A stretch of DNA of 64,000 bases from Nymphaea colorata (taxonomy: Eukaryota > Streptophyta > Magnoliopsida > Nymphaeales > Nymphaeaceae): contig NC_045149.1 of the NCBI RefSeq assembly GCF_008831285.2, positions 18,553,035-18,617,034 of the forward strand, written 5' to 3'. The notes under the pieces were generated by a model. That model was not told the DNA's origin. It searched no databases and was given only the letters and a program-made list of their open reading frames with translations. Positions within the stretch are counted from its first letter, which is position 1. Each line of letters starts with the position of its first letter. Below are positions 26,401 through 48,474 of the stretch, one piece after another. A program made the position numbers and the translations under genes.

Positions 26401-28106
26401 CCATAATTTCAATTTTCCGGTCATCTTGAGCTCTGTACAATCACAGCTCCATCCCATGGATGGAATTAAATACACTACTCAATACAATGCATCAGTGAGA
26501 AACTGGGAGATTTCTCCATCCAATCACACACACATGCTCAATCATACATGCACGCACACACACACATTACTTTCCAGAAAAGTTGGCGTGTTTGATTCGA
26601 ATGTTTTCAACAAACAAAGCGTGTTCCAACCCGTATCGCCGACACAAATCATACTGGCCCCTCAATAAAATGAGACGGGCAGATACAAATCTTCTTTTTC
26701 CCTTTCCTTCTTTATTTTTTAATTACTTCGATTTAATTTTTGGGTTTTTTTGGTTTATGGTTCGTGTTGATGTTCAATTGTGGGTCGCGCGAGTAGATGC
26801 CGAAAGAATGCGATTAAGAAAATTTGACATGCACATATAAACAGGGAACTTTCCAAGAGACTTTTCATGTTGGTGCGACCCAATAAGACTCAATTACTTG
26901 GGAATTGAAACCTTCATAGACAAATCTTTGCAGAGCATTGAAAATCAATGGAGTAAATCAAGCACAAAATGAATTACATATGTTGTCCGATAATCTTGGA
27001 TTTTCAGTCCGACCTTTCCAGGTCCGACTAAAATTTGAGTAAAATTTCAAAAAAATAATGTAAAATGTATTAAACCAAATGAAAAAATTTTGAACTTTTT
27101 TTTTCTTAAACTTATGTTTCAACTGATACCATACGGTGCAGACATCTAGCTACTGCAGACATATTTTCCGAGCAATTAAACAAGATCTGAGAAAGGGACA
27201 GTGCTGCCCACCACAGTTTTCTTTTTTCCCTCTCTTTTTCTAGTGGACTTCAAAAGAAAGCCCAAGCCTGACTTTCTTAAAAGCAGAAGGAAAGCCACTT
27301 GGGTATACCTCTTGACTCGTCAACATTGGGAGAAGATATAAGCCCAACCTAAGCACCTTGTATGTGTATTAGTAATGTTAATATAATAAGGCAAAGGCAC
27401 TCTCACACATATACACGCACCCTGCAGCATCTTTCACACTTGAAACGTCAAATCAGTGTCTGCCAATGCCCTCTTGCTCACAATCGTGGGGTGAGAATCA
27501 TTCTTGGGGAGGCACCACTGGTGCGGAGGATCTTTGGCACAGAAAGCACAACCCCGCCCTTTGGAACCATTTGCAAGTTCAAAGGAGAGAATCTATACCA
27601 GGACGTTCATTTTCTGAACGGTCCTCGTCAACCTTAGTGCCCCTTCCCCTCCATCATATTCCACCCCAAGAGAAACGGGATAGAATCAAATACACACGCA
27701 ATCCCCTCCCCACCATGAACATTGGGCTGCTGCTTCACTGTCAAATTATATGTTACCTATTCTCTATGCCATCTTAAGTACGTCCTTGGTAATATTTCTG
27801 GTCCTCTCTCTTTCTTTCCAGGCAACATAGAATCACTCCAATCAATGACAATGAATGTATGCAAGCATAAACGGAGTAGTTTCTGCTTTTTCCATCTAGC
27901 CCATCAAGGGGTATGCATGAACAGGAAAAGGATATAACTAGATCCGGAAAAGCAGAAGGGATAAACAAGCCCCACAAATTATGCCGCACGATGTCCCCAT
28001 TCAACAGGCACGAGGAATAGTGAGCTTCGATGGCATTTATTATAATCATTGATCGTAACAGCAGAGGTCCCGTACCGAATTCTGCATTCCACTTAATGGT
28101 TCGTTC

Positions 28107-28112
28107 TTTATT
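28107..28112 (-). terminator. Candidate polyadenylation signal of the thiolase gene
   Basis: AATAAA on the minus strand, about 70 bases downstream of the thiolase stop codon at 28182, a normal distance for a plant near-upstream element. It is the only exact AATAAA I noticed close to that stop. Confidence 0.5.
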
Positions 28113-28181
28113 CCCCCTTATCCTCCTAAGACTAGTGGAACATAAATAGATCCTTTTTTTTCCCTTCTCTGCATCTATGGA

Positions 28182-38196
<10,015 letters not shown>

Positions 38197-38237
38197 CCTT
38201 CCTACCGCTGATCGATCGACCGAATGTCCGACCAATC

Positions 38238-38240
<3 letters not shown>

Positions 38241-38272
<32 letters not shown>
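38241..38272. repeat. (AG)16 tract in the thiolase leader
   Basis: Thirty-two bases of AG, read as (CT)16 on the coding strand, starting 45 bases upstream of the thiolase ATG. This parallels the CT tract in the Aux/IAA leader and is probably transcribed 5' UTR; that placement is inferred. Confidence 0.9.
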
Positions 38273-38274
<2 letters not shown>

Positions 38275-38772
38275 CGGAAAATGAAGGAGTCGTGTCACGC
38301 TTCCTTTTTTGTAGGAAGAATGCTCGGATAAGAACAGAGAGGCGCGATGGACGGAGTCGTTGAAGCGTGTGCCGACGTGGTAGCGTGGGCAAGTCAGTTA
38401 CTTGGCGAGGCCCTTCTGCGGGCCCTTTCCCGCTCCCCTTGCGCTCTTCCTTCCCGCTTTTTGTCCTCTTCCTCCTCCCAAATGCCACGACAGTGGACGG
38501 ATTAGCAGGTTCGTTGCAATACCATCCGGCGTAAAAACATTACAAGAACAAAACTGACTATCTTTGATCAAATCTGACGCTGCAATATTACCCATGAAGG
38601 AAGATTTTGCTAGTGTTGTCCAACATTTTGTGGACGGTTACAGCTAATAAGATTTGAACAAATCTTAAAAAAAGAAAACAGATAAGCAAAGTAATTCGAA
38701 GAACGCTAGAGTTAATGCTCGAGTTATGTATCGTATTTAATTTTTGGTTTAAGGAAACCGCTTGAAACACTT

Positions 38773-38992
38773 CTAAGAGGTGTTTGATGGCCTCTGATTT
38801 GAGATTCAAAAAGATTTGAGATCCGAGGTCAGATTCCCCTCCGTTCGGCCTCTCAAATCTGAGATTATGGCCATAAACTGAAGATATCAAGTCCTCTTTT
38901 CCATGTAACGGCAAAATCTAGCGTTTGCACATAAAAGGAATCTTAAATTATCTTCGAATTTAAAATCCAAGGCTATCAAACACACCTTTTAG
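38773..38992. mobile_element. MITE-like element, copy 2
   Basis: The left end reads ctaagaggtgtttgatggc then ctctgattt. The right end, reverse complemented, reads ctaaaaggtgtgtttgatag then ccttggatttt. There is no coding capacity; the length is about 220 bp. It belongs to the same family as 15143-15427. It lies about 580 bp upstream of the thiolase ATG, so it may be in that promoter. Confidence 0.75.
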
Positions 38993-40596
38993 ATGACACC
39001 CTCGAATGGCAATGCTTGTTGAAAACTAATTAACGAAAAATTAAGTTTTTAAGCCATTTTTGAAACATAGTTTGTGTGCTTAGGCGACGAACAAAAACCT
39101 AAGGAAAGACAAAATCTGATTTCCCTTTTGAAGAAATTGAGTTTTGTCTAAATTGGAATTTTGGAAACGCAGTTTTGATGTCACCAAAACACACTTAAAA
39201 CGACGTTTTAGAGGCTCAGTGCCGTTTTTAAGGCTCTCATCCAAACAGTCCCTTGATCATTCTCTTCTGGGAGTAAAACCTGGATGCTAATACCCTTAGT
39301 TTGAACGCCGATGTTTGGTTTTGCTTGAGCACAAGTTAACACCTACATAGTTTGAACAATCATCCAGTAGTCCAACTAGCTATGCCACGCCCCTTGCCCC
39401 TTGAACTTATCAACTTATGTTTGTTATTTTAAAAAAAGAAAAAGATAACATTTTGTTCCACTTGCTTCTACAACAACAAATCCTCTTTTAAAAATAGCAA
39501 TCCACTTTATGGGTTGGCTGATCAACTTTTTTTTTTAAACCAACTTGGTGGTTTGCATGAGACATGAATTACCCACAAAATTACTGTTTGCATGACACTA
39601 AAAGCCAATCTTTAAAATTAATTCTGAACATAGGCCAAGTTTGAGTGTATGAACGTAGTGTGATATCATATATAAGGAAGTTAGGACCTCCTAAATGTGA
39701 AATGAGAATTATTGTGAGCAGGGGCAGGGTTAGAAAATTTTTGTTAGGAGTGAGAACTATAGTTTCAAAATTTTGATAAGGATCGAAATATAGTTTTTTT
39801 TTTTAATGTTTATATAAGTTAAATGAATTACATATGAAATTGTTAAAAAACAATTAGGCGAGGCCATGCCCCCTGCCAGCCCCACCTTGGGTCCGCCCTT
39901 GATAGTGAGTTGCTATCGTTTTAACAAAAAGGCTTACAATTATCACACAAGCAACTTTACATAGACCAACAAATCGCCATATGCTTTTCGAGAAGCTACT
40001 TTTGAGATGCCAAATTGAAGTCAACTTTTTTTTTATGAACTTTTTAAGAACCGCCCAACTTTTGCTCATATAAAAACACAAGGCGGCGTTTCCAGAACTT
40101 CTCATTGAACCACCTGAGTTAAGGAGTTGTTTACAAGTGAACTGCGTCCTTCCTACCAGCTGACTGAAACCATCAACTTTTTTGGTTATTTTGCATAATG
40201 CATCCAAGTACCCTCAGACCTTCGTGGAAGAAAGAACTCTCATAACAGCTGCACGACACAGGACCACTGGCAAAGATCTCAACAACCTTGAGCTTAAGAT
40301 TAAGCACCCTTGAGTGAAATTTGGAAAACAAGGAAGAAAATACTACAGGTAAATAGATACCGCAGGTCACATTTTTCATTCTCTTATTCATAAAAGTATC
40401 GGGAACAAAAAGTGTTTTAATGGAAAGACGGGATAAATGGGCAGCAAAATGATGCCAGGGTTTATAATTTTTTCACCAGAAATAAGGTGAACCTGAATAC
40501 GAACACTTAAAATTAACGGGCTCACAAAGCCCATAGACTATGTATATGGCATTAGGCAGAACATAATACGTCATACCAATGCAGCTGATGTAAATG
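38993..40596. other. Intergenic region between the COA1-like and thiolase genes
   Basis: Holds the 3' flank of the COA1-like gene and the distal promoter of the thiolase gene. Apart from the MITE-like copy just upstream and the dispersed repeat at 39715-39903, I see no feature. Confidence 0.55.
39715..39903. repeat. Dispersed repeat remnant with GC-rich end
   Basis: It begins caggggcagggttagaaaat, has a T-rich middle (tttttttttttt near 39796), and ends in a GC-rich segment with gaggccatgccccctgcc and ccttgggtccgccc. GC-rich ends of this kind around an AT-rich body are typical of decayed plant transposon copies. The family is not identified, and it is distinct in sequence from the palindrome repeats. 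Confidence 0.5.
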
Positions 40597-41531
40597 TCAC
40601 TTGTTTTCAGTATTGGAAGCTTGAGGCATACATGGCTGGCAGTCTACATGCGTATCGGGTGAAGGATTAGTGAGACTGATTCGAAATGTCTGCTGCTGTT
40701 CGTCATCTCCAGGAACATGGATAAGTGCTTCCATTATTAGAATGTCCCAGTCTTGGTGGCCAAAAAACGTAAACAACCTGCTGTCTGGCATGTCAAAGGA
40801 AATTGGTTTTAAAACAGCACAAGAATCAGAGTACTTCGTTGTGACTGTGTGCATAGCAATAGGCAAGCCATAAGTCGGAGCTCAATAAGACGGCTGAAGT
40901 TATAGCCATCTCAACCAATGGGGTGTGAGTATCAATTAAACCGCGAAGACAATCTAACAAAACAAGAAGCGAAAATAGCTGTGGATGGCCAAACTTCTGA
41001 TGCATTAATCAAGGTGGCCCAAAAATCTAATAGAGAGACTGCACACCCCAAGTCCGTAGGTTGTCTATCGCAGCTAATGAAGAAAGGCAAGTTCTAATTT
41101 TGGTGGATCTCCTAGGCCAACCCATGAAGAACGTGTTAAAATGAAAAACACAAGAACAATTTTCTTGTTCACTGAAAGTTGTCAAGGTTGCCGAAACCTA
41201 TGTAACCATTTGTTGGTTGGCTGAGAATTAACTCACCAACGTCTTTTTGGCAGCCGGAAAATAGCTGCTTATAGCATGACAATATGCACTGGCTTTACTG
41301 TCCAACAGAAATTAAAGTTGATCATGATTGTTTAATTAGAAAATTTATGAAAATTTCCTCAACTACTTTCTAATACAAAGGACTACAATTTTACGGACAT
41401 TGTGGTTGTATATTTGCTCCTTAAAGAAGATATTTTGTGCCCACTAAAATGCTACCAGCATCACCAAAATCAGATATGCCAGTCCCAATAACTCAAACAG
41501 CATAAACCAATTCAAAGTTATCTGTATAACA

Positions 41532-41562
<31 letters not shown>

Positions 41563-44500
41563 AGGGAGAATCAGTAACAATTCCCAAAAGTTACCTCCAT
41601 GACGGACAGCCTTCAGCTGAAATATGCCACTTCCTTTTGGCCCTGACACAGGGAAAGTGCAAGATACCGAATGCCGTCTATGGGCAACGGCAAGTGATGC
41701 ATTGTACCAAGGACCTCTGACAATTGGCTCTCCAATGGCTTCCTTGATTTTCTGATTTTCACTGGCCTTCTCTATAGCCTTACTGCAAGGTGCCAATGCA
41801 ACACCCAAGTCATGCAACATATATGAATATCAGTATCACATTCTTATTTTGGCTTAGTTTCTGTAGAAATCAAACTTTGATATAGAAAACTGCAAACAAA
41901 TGCATCATCCAAAACTATTTTCATCTCTTTCTCACATTGGTAGCAAGATTCAAGTAAAACAAGCAACATGAAATATTAACACAAAGCCATCATGTACAAT
42001 CTTTTCTATTTATCTGTAAACTGTAACAAAGTTAGGATAAACAAAAAAGAACCAATTATCCACAGCGATATACTATGTTGAAATAAATATGTCTCGAAAT
42101 CTTGACTTTCAAGAGGAATTGTCTCTTGCAGGGCCACACTTTCTTTCCCTTCTACTCCCTTCTCCAACCACACACATACACACAGCAAACAGAAAATACT
42201 TATTAGAAAGAAAATTGTCATTCCATGCTGTTTTCCTATTTGAAAAGGGTTGACATTCATCTAGCATTCCAATGGCTCAAGGTCATATAAGACTAAACAA
42301 ATTAAGAACAAGTGGTCCACCTGCTACAACCATGATAAATTGCCAAGTCATCAAATGCACTCAAGGCAAATCCACCAGTAAGACTAATTAGCACCACTTT
42401 AACAGCTCTACGGCCATAAATGCCAAGCCTGCTTACTTTCCCATCCTCAGCCAAAGTAGAGAACCTACAGGAGCAGAAAGAGAACAGATTTTTATTTTTT
42501 TAAAATGAGAAGACTCATATTACAAACACACAGGGTAACAAGAAAAAATTTCAGAAGGAAAGATACAAGTCTTGCACAAATAGCAATCACAAAGGTAAAG
42601 GTCTTAAGCACAACTATCAGAAATCAGTAATAGATGGCATCATGACTCATCATGATCCTGTGTGCAACTATGCAGTGAAAAGAGTACTCAAAATGAGTGT
42701 CCCACTGGACAGTCCATATCAGTGACAAGACAATACAGCCTAGAGAATTATTCCATTTATTTAATTGCCCCAATGTGAGGTAGCTCTGTACATTTGGACT
42801 CAAGATTCTTCAGGCAAAATATCACTTGGATAACACAGAGATCAAATATCTTAAGAGCACAAGTTGAGAAATGTCGAGGTTTCTTACTACAAGGTATTAA
42901 CTTTTTTATGTAGCAAACGTGTGATATCCAGCATGATTCAAGTGGCAAACAATCTATCAATCCTACTATTTGTATAATTGATAAGACATGTTGCACCTAA
43001 ACCTGTCTGAGTATAAGCACAATTCACCACCAAAACGTGATCAAATTTCCTCAGATAGTTACTGGATTGGATGAGCTTTCTGTTCCAGCATTTACTAGCT
43101 TGGTCAAGATTGTAGGACCTGCATTAGCAAAATATCAATCACTTCTTCAAACTCCCCATTTCCAGGCTTTAACCTTTGAGCTGTTCCATTCGAGCTTAAA
43201 GTACTTGAACCTGTGACAGCTGCTTAATATATGTGCATGCAATTACGTTTCAGAAACTCATAACTTCTACAGACATCCAGATGTGCCTATCCAAACATGC
43301 ATAGTGGTTTTCCCAAGGATTTGGTTGATGCCGTGATGGGTGCCTAATTCATGTGTATGTGTTATTGGCTTCCATAAGATACAAACATGTAACTTAATCT
43401 TCCTTTTTAAGTTAGAAATTTGGTAATTGACTAAAACACGTGACATAAACAGCTTATACTGGACACCTAACATGATGTATCCACTTTGTGCAGGTGAACT
43501 ATTTCAAAAATGTGATCCTCCACCACTTTCAGGCATAGTTGGCAAAGCAAATTGACTTGCAAATCATCCAAGTCAACTCGAAGTCTCCAACTGAACCTAA
43601 TGGATCATCAATTCAAGACCATTACCGGAAACAGTTCTTTGTAATTACCCCTTTTGGTCTGTGAGAGCATGACGTTTTCATCGAAATAAAAAACAAAGAC
43701 CAAATTATGCCTCTTACAGGTTGCTTATCATGCAGTTTGTGATTTAGGAATGAAGTGCTTATAGAAAGATACATGCTTTAATCGTAGATGTTAATGATCA
43801 TGTTAGTTGTATGCCAGTGTGGATTTAAGTAATTCTATATCTTATTTTTTTGTGCCAAAAATGAAACCATTTTTATTCTAACCCATCCATGTTACTGAGC
43901 CAACCCACTCGAGCAAATTTAAAGTATTGGGCAATCTAGGTCCAAGTTACTAGTTTGTGAACTCTGCCTTCATGTATCATATCTATTTATAGAAATTAAA
44001 CGCCTGCATTTTATATCTCTTAGGAAAGAGCATATTTGAAAATTGATTTCCTGAGGGCCTAGAGAGAGAAAAAGGTTTAAATGATCAGAAACAATAAGAT
44101 CCCACAGATTTTGATACATTTGAAGACAGGTAAGCTCAAGCATAAAAGAGCACAATCCTCTAGTGCCCAAGTGCTTCCAGGAATTCAGTCTGAAAGAAAA
44201 TATGAGATGCATCACATACTGTTCTCATATTTTGCTTACGATTCTAGTATAGAGAGAAACAAAGAAAAGCTATCGAAAGAACCTCAGCTCTCTGCCACTT
44301 CTTCCCTGTAGGGCAGGCAAGAAGCACTGACATTATTGGTGAAATTATCAGTTATTACCAATGTCGTGTCTATATGATTGACAATCTACGGAAACAAGAG
44401 TATAGCACAAAGAAGGTGTCAACGATCAGATTTTCATATAACAGAAAAGGCTCAGAATACAAAATCATAGAACATTGGAAAAACCAAGAGAACCAAGACC

Positions 44501-44998
44501 ACAAACTATACAAAGGAGGAAAAAAAAATCAACTGTCGCAGGTTGAGAGAATCGATTGTTTATACTTCTGCAAGTGGATCAGCACGATTACCACGGTAGC
44601 AAATCGATACAGTGATGACCATAGTAGTGAGAGAGGTAACGAAGTCGTTCTCGGTAATATTTTCAAAATTTCCAATACAATGCAAGACCTAATCTTGAAA
44701 AACAATATTTAAGAAGTGGGCTGAATGACGGACAAGACTAACTACTGGGCCTTTCACAACCAGATTAGTAGCAATGTGAGAAATAGAATCAGTTCGAATA
44801 TGTAATGCTGAGGCGCAAAAAATCCTGTAAAATTTTTCTCCATAGACAAGGTTAAGAGAGAAAAATTCTGTACTCACGAACTAAGATGACAAATTGACAA
44901 GGTTGGTACAATCGAAACAGCAAAGAGGAAGGAATAGGAAGAGACAGGTACCGTGAGGAAGAAGAGATTTTAAGGAGTGAAGAAACTCCGCGCAACAT
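40597..44998 (-). CDS. COA1-like mitochondrial cytochrome c oxidase assembly protein
   Basis: Four exons on the minus strand, 44952-44998, 42321-42464, 41595-41782 and 40597-40784, join in phase to 188 aa. The N-terminus, MLRGVSSLLKISSSSRF, is basic and serine-rich without acidic residues, like a mitochondrial presequence. A single hydrophobic segment follows at about residues 37-57 (VKVVLISLTGGFALSAF). The soluble part carries the COA1 pattern also seen in human COA1/MITRAC15: an AIGEP segment (79-83), then CTFPVSGPKGSG (105-116) and a DWDILIMEALIHVPG segment. In yeast and humans COA1 is an inner-membrane protein acting with the SURF1/COX14 group in early complex IV assembly. The plant role is inferred from that. 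The start rests on the first ATG in frame with a donor; the short first exon (47 nt) is the least certain part. Its neighbours are thiolase downstream and the PHD/GNAT gene upstream, all in the same orientation. Confidence 0.82.
41532..41558. repeat. (CA)n microsatellite
   Basis: About 13 CA units in intron 3 of the COA1-like gene, close to the donor side. Confidence 0.9.
42465..44951 (-). other. Intron 1 of the COA1-like gene, 2.5 kb
   Basis: AT-rich sequence between the presequence exon and the transmembrane exon. No recognisable coding sequence or repeat family was found by eye. Confidence 0.6.
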
Positions 44999-45531
44999 CG
45001 CCCCCAACTTCCTGGCGATCGGCCCGAGCGTCCGGCGGTGCTACTCCCGGGAACTGCCTCCTCACGCGATACCAATCCGGTTTCTAGTTTATGACCATGC
45101 GTTATGACCGAACTAGTCGGGTGAATTTGAAGAGCGACGCAGTCCACTAGCTCGTTAAATTTTTAGGCGCTCCGTTTTTCAAAACTGGCCTGCCTGCCAG
45201 ATGAATAAAACTTGACACCATAGATCGACCTGACCCATTGAAACACCAAAAAGGATCAAGGTGTTTCCTACCTGGAATTTGGATGGTCGCTAATCCTATC
45301 CGTGATACTCACTTCATTCCCGAACACGTCCAAGTTTCTTTTTAGCAGAAGGTTCATGAAAATTTTGTGATCTTTAGATAGATCATAATCTGCAAGCTAC
45401 TGATTTGGGACCCCTTTTGGTTCATATTGTAATACACGAGCGATTCAGCCTAGCTATCCATTTAGACACCAAAAAGGTCAATCGTAGCTGAGGAACTAAC
45501 AAATAATTATAACAGTAATAATTTAATATTT

Positions 45532-45787
45532 TAAGTTGTGTTTGATTGCTTCCGATCTTACATTCTAGGAATACAAAAAAAATTGCGTTGAAGATTTTTA
45601 AAAAAATAGTGTTTTGAGAAATCTTCTGTTTAAACTGACGATCTAATTTTAAATTCATGTTACATGTTAAAAGCCATGGATTTAAGGTCGGATAGGATCG
45701 GACTGATCTTAAATTCATGGATATGAGATCTTAAAAATATCATATCACCAGGGATCTCATATCCGAGGTGAAACAAACACAACCTTA
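45532..45787. mobile_element. MITE-like element, copy 3
   Basis: The left end reads taagttgtgtttgattgc then ttccgatctta. The right end, reverse complemented, reads taaggttgtgtttgtttcac then ctcggatat. The ends are more diverged than in copies 1 and 2 but share gtgtttg and the taag/ctta termini. The length is about 256 bp, non-coding. It lies about 530 bp upstream of the COA1-like start codon. Confidence 0.65.
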
Positions 45788-48474
45788 CATTTGAACAACT
45801 ACCAATACCATGGAAACTTTTGACCGATTTGGATAACAAAGGATGTGAACACAAAGTTTTGAATGTAATTTTAATGGTTCGGTTGTTTCAGATAAACTAG
45901 AAGACAAAATCAAGAAATGATAAAAAGAAAAGGATATGAAAAAAGCACCAATAAACAAAAAACGAAAGTGAAGAAGGTTAGAACGGAGGATGAATAGGCA
46001 AAGAACTCAAACTTAAGATACATTAAAAAGGGCAAAAAAATTGAGAATCTGCACAGGATCCAAATTAAGATGGTAAAAAGATTACCAAAGGATCAATGTA
46101 GATGAGAGAAGAGGGAAAATGAAGGGTTCAAAGTTCAAACTAAAAGGACGCAAAGGACCCAAGCCAGAAACACATTCTACGAAAGTCTAGCTCACGATGG
46201 AGAAGATATGACCATGATTTCCTGTAAACGAGCTAGAAGTCGTCAACAGGAAGCATGTGACTACACCTCCAATATTTTTACTTTATAGCTTTCCGACAAC
46301 ATTTTGCGTCCCACATATATGACTTTCATATATATATCTATATATAAAAGAAAGAAGAATATATGGTCTCAGTTAAAGGAAATCATTATATAGAAAAGTA
46401 CCAGCCCAAGAAGGGATAAACATAAATACCTTATAAGGATCATTTGGTGGGCTGGCATATGTCTATGAGGAATTTCAGACATTATGGTTGTCTTAATGTA
46501 AATATTCGCTTAAGTGATTGTATTTTGAGATATTACGTCATTTTATGTGATATGGGGTAATTTTGTAATGTATAGATACCTGTACGTAATTATGGACTCT
46601 TTGATCGGTTGAATCTGTAATTGCCCATAATATAAAATGGTAGTGGTCCCTGGGGTCGTACGAATTGTTGCTTGAAACATTGGTTTCTAGGACTGTCTTT
46701 CCCCATCTGAGAGAGACTTCACGTGCCCCGTAAAGACCCTGGAAGATCCTACTGCAATCCGATCGTCCATTTGTTCAGATGGATTCAGGTACACTTCCGC
46801 TACAGTTAAAATTTTGTTTCAATGATTTAGCATGAACATGATCCTGTTTAGGGCATATTCGTTTTGTGTATGCATGAGGGAAATCTCCCATCATACCTCG
46901 CATTTGCTTAGTATAGCATACTTTTCCTATCCTACTTAGCATGCGTTTCAGAAAGATCTTTCCTATCCTACTTAGCATGCGTTTCAGAAAGATCTCCCTG
47001 AAGGGGATGTCGACTGCTACAGTCCATTCATATGAAAAAAAATCTCCACAAAAAAAAGGCGTCCCCGTTCTTTTCACCATCACCCTCAGGTCGCAACTTT
47101 CTAGACATCCCCACCAATCCACCATAGAAAAAATGGCCCTTATAATTCGATGAAACTACAGATGACACAATCTTGACAATCTTGACACATGGTCAAGGTA
47201 AACTAATACCAACCGTTTTCTAGCCTATACGAATGTTCTCTCCACATTTTCAACCACTCCACTGGATGACAGTCAGCATCAGCAGTTGTACTATTTTCCA
47301 CTTCCTTGGAATGTTTTCAGGTGAAGTAAACAAGAACGAACCCAGAGGAAATCTGCGGATAAGACGAACATAACAGTTCTGCAGGCAGCAAGAAACAGTA
47401 AAAACGGTCAACCACACAGTTGCTATAGTGCAACTTATGGTGACAGCCGAAATGGAAAAATCAACCGCACAGGTGTTGTATCGCAACTTATATGTCCTCT
47501 CTAGTAACCGGTACATATGCAAATAGAGACATGTCATTAGGAAGAGAACAAGGCAGGCATTTTAACAGAAGCTTTTTATTCTCATTCACAGGTAATACAT
47601 TGATTTACAAAATTCAAGTAGATAGGAGTAAACATGGACAACCAAAATCAGCAAGACAAGGACCATGTGTCATGGTGATCATTCAGGTGGTCAGCTACAT
47701 TTTATGTGATTGAATGTCGAATGGTTAGTCAACTGTTTCTATGTTAAAGAGCTACAGAGAAGATCTTTACTAATTTGCAAGCTTCATGTTCATATTGAAA
47801 GTGAAGATCTGATGATGTCATAACTGCCAATCTTTCCAAGTCATTTTCGCTAGCTGTTATTGGTTCAACTGAACTCACGGAAGCTGGAGCCTGAAATTCA
47901 TTTTCCAATACTGCCCATGGACAGGACATAGTAGTGGAACCAACATCTAGCATGCTAAAAAAGATAAATTTCTGGAGAAAATCCTGACGAGATCTGACCA
48001 CCCCAAAAATTCAAGGGGGCATTCTCAAAGTCCCCTCACACCATGTTACCAGATTTCGTGAAACATATTTGATCATGAACGCATGGTAAAAACAATCTCC
48101 ATGGAAATCCTCACTGGATTACTGAAACCAAGCACCAACATGTTGAATATTCATAGCCCAATATTTCTGCTGCTCTAACAGAAGACAGTGATATATCCAT
48201 GGACTGCACAAAAGAACCGCCTGATTGCTTGACTGTAGAGGGCAGGCTTTTCACAAAAAAATGAAGAACCAAATGTAGAGCTTAAGTATAGAGGTTCCAC
48301 TTTATCTGATTATAATCCAATAAACAAGGGCCAGTTTCAGCATACTTTTTGCAGTTTAGCTCTGGCATTATGGCCTGATGACAAATTCGAGGAAGCTGCA
48401 TTAATGTCCAGCAAAAATTTTCACCATTACTCGCCAGTTAAAAGAATGGTACAAATGATTTAGGAAGTTAACCC
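45788..48474. other. Intergenic region 3' of the PHD/GNAT gene
   Basis: Contains the distal upstream region of the COA1-like gene and the 3' UTR of the PHD/GNAT gene, whose end is not defined. A segment near 46480-46800 has tataaaa and direct flanking simple sequence and might be an LTR relic, but no LTR ends can be shown. A perfect 36-bp duplication lies at 46923-46994. Confidence 0.5.
46923..46994. repeat. Perfect 36-bp tandem duplication
   Basis: Units at 46923-46958 and 46959-46994 are identical as read, beginning tttcctatcctacttagc and ending gtttcagaaagatc. It lies in the spacer between the COA1-like and PHD/GNAT genes. Perfect identity implies a recent event. Confidence 0.95.

Larger units (their letters stand above)
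21000..28100. other. Intergenic region, no gene recognised
   Basis: About 7 kb of AT-rich spacer between the Aux/IAA promoter and the 3' end of the thiolase gene. It contains microsatellites, dispersed-repeat copy B (22555-22740) and a tRNA-like patch near 23258-23340. Short open frames show no recognisable domains. I see no rRNA or complete tRNA. Confidence 0.6.

Noticed and set aside
46480-46800. Possible solo LTR
   Set aside because: A tataaaa box and LTR-like texture are present, but no TG...CA ends, target duplication, primer-binding site or polypurine tract could be shown.
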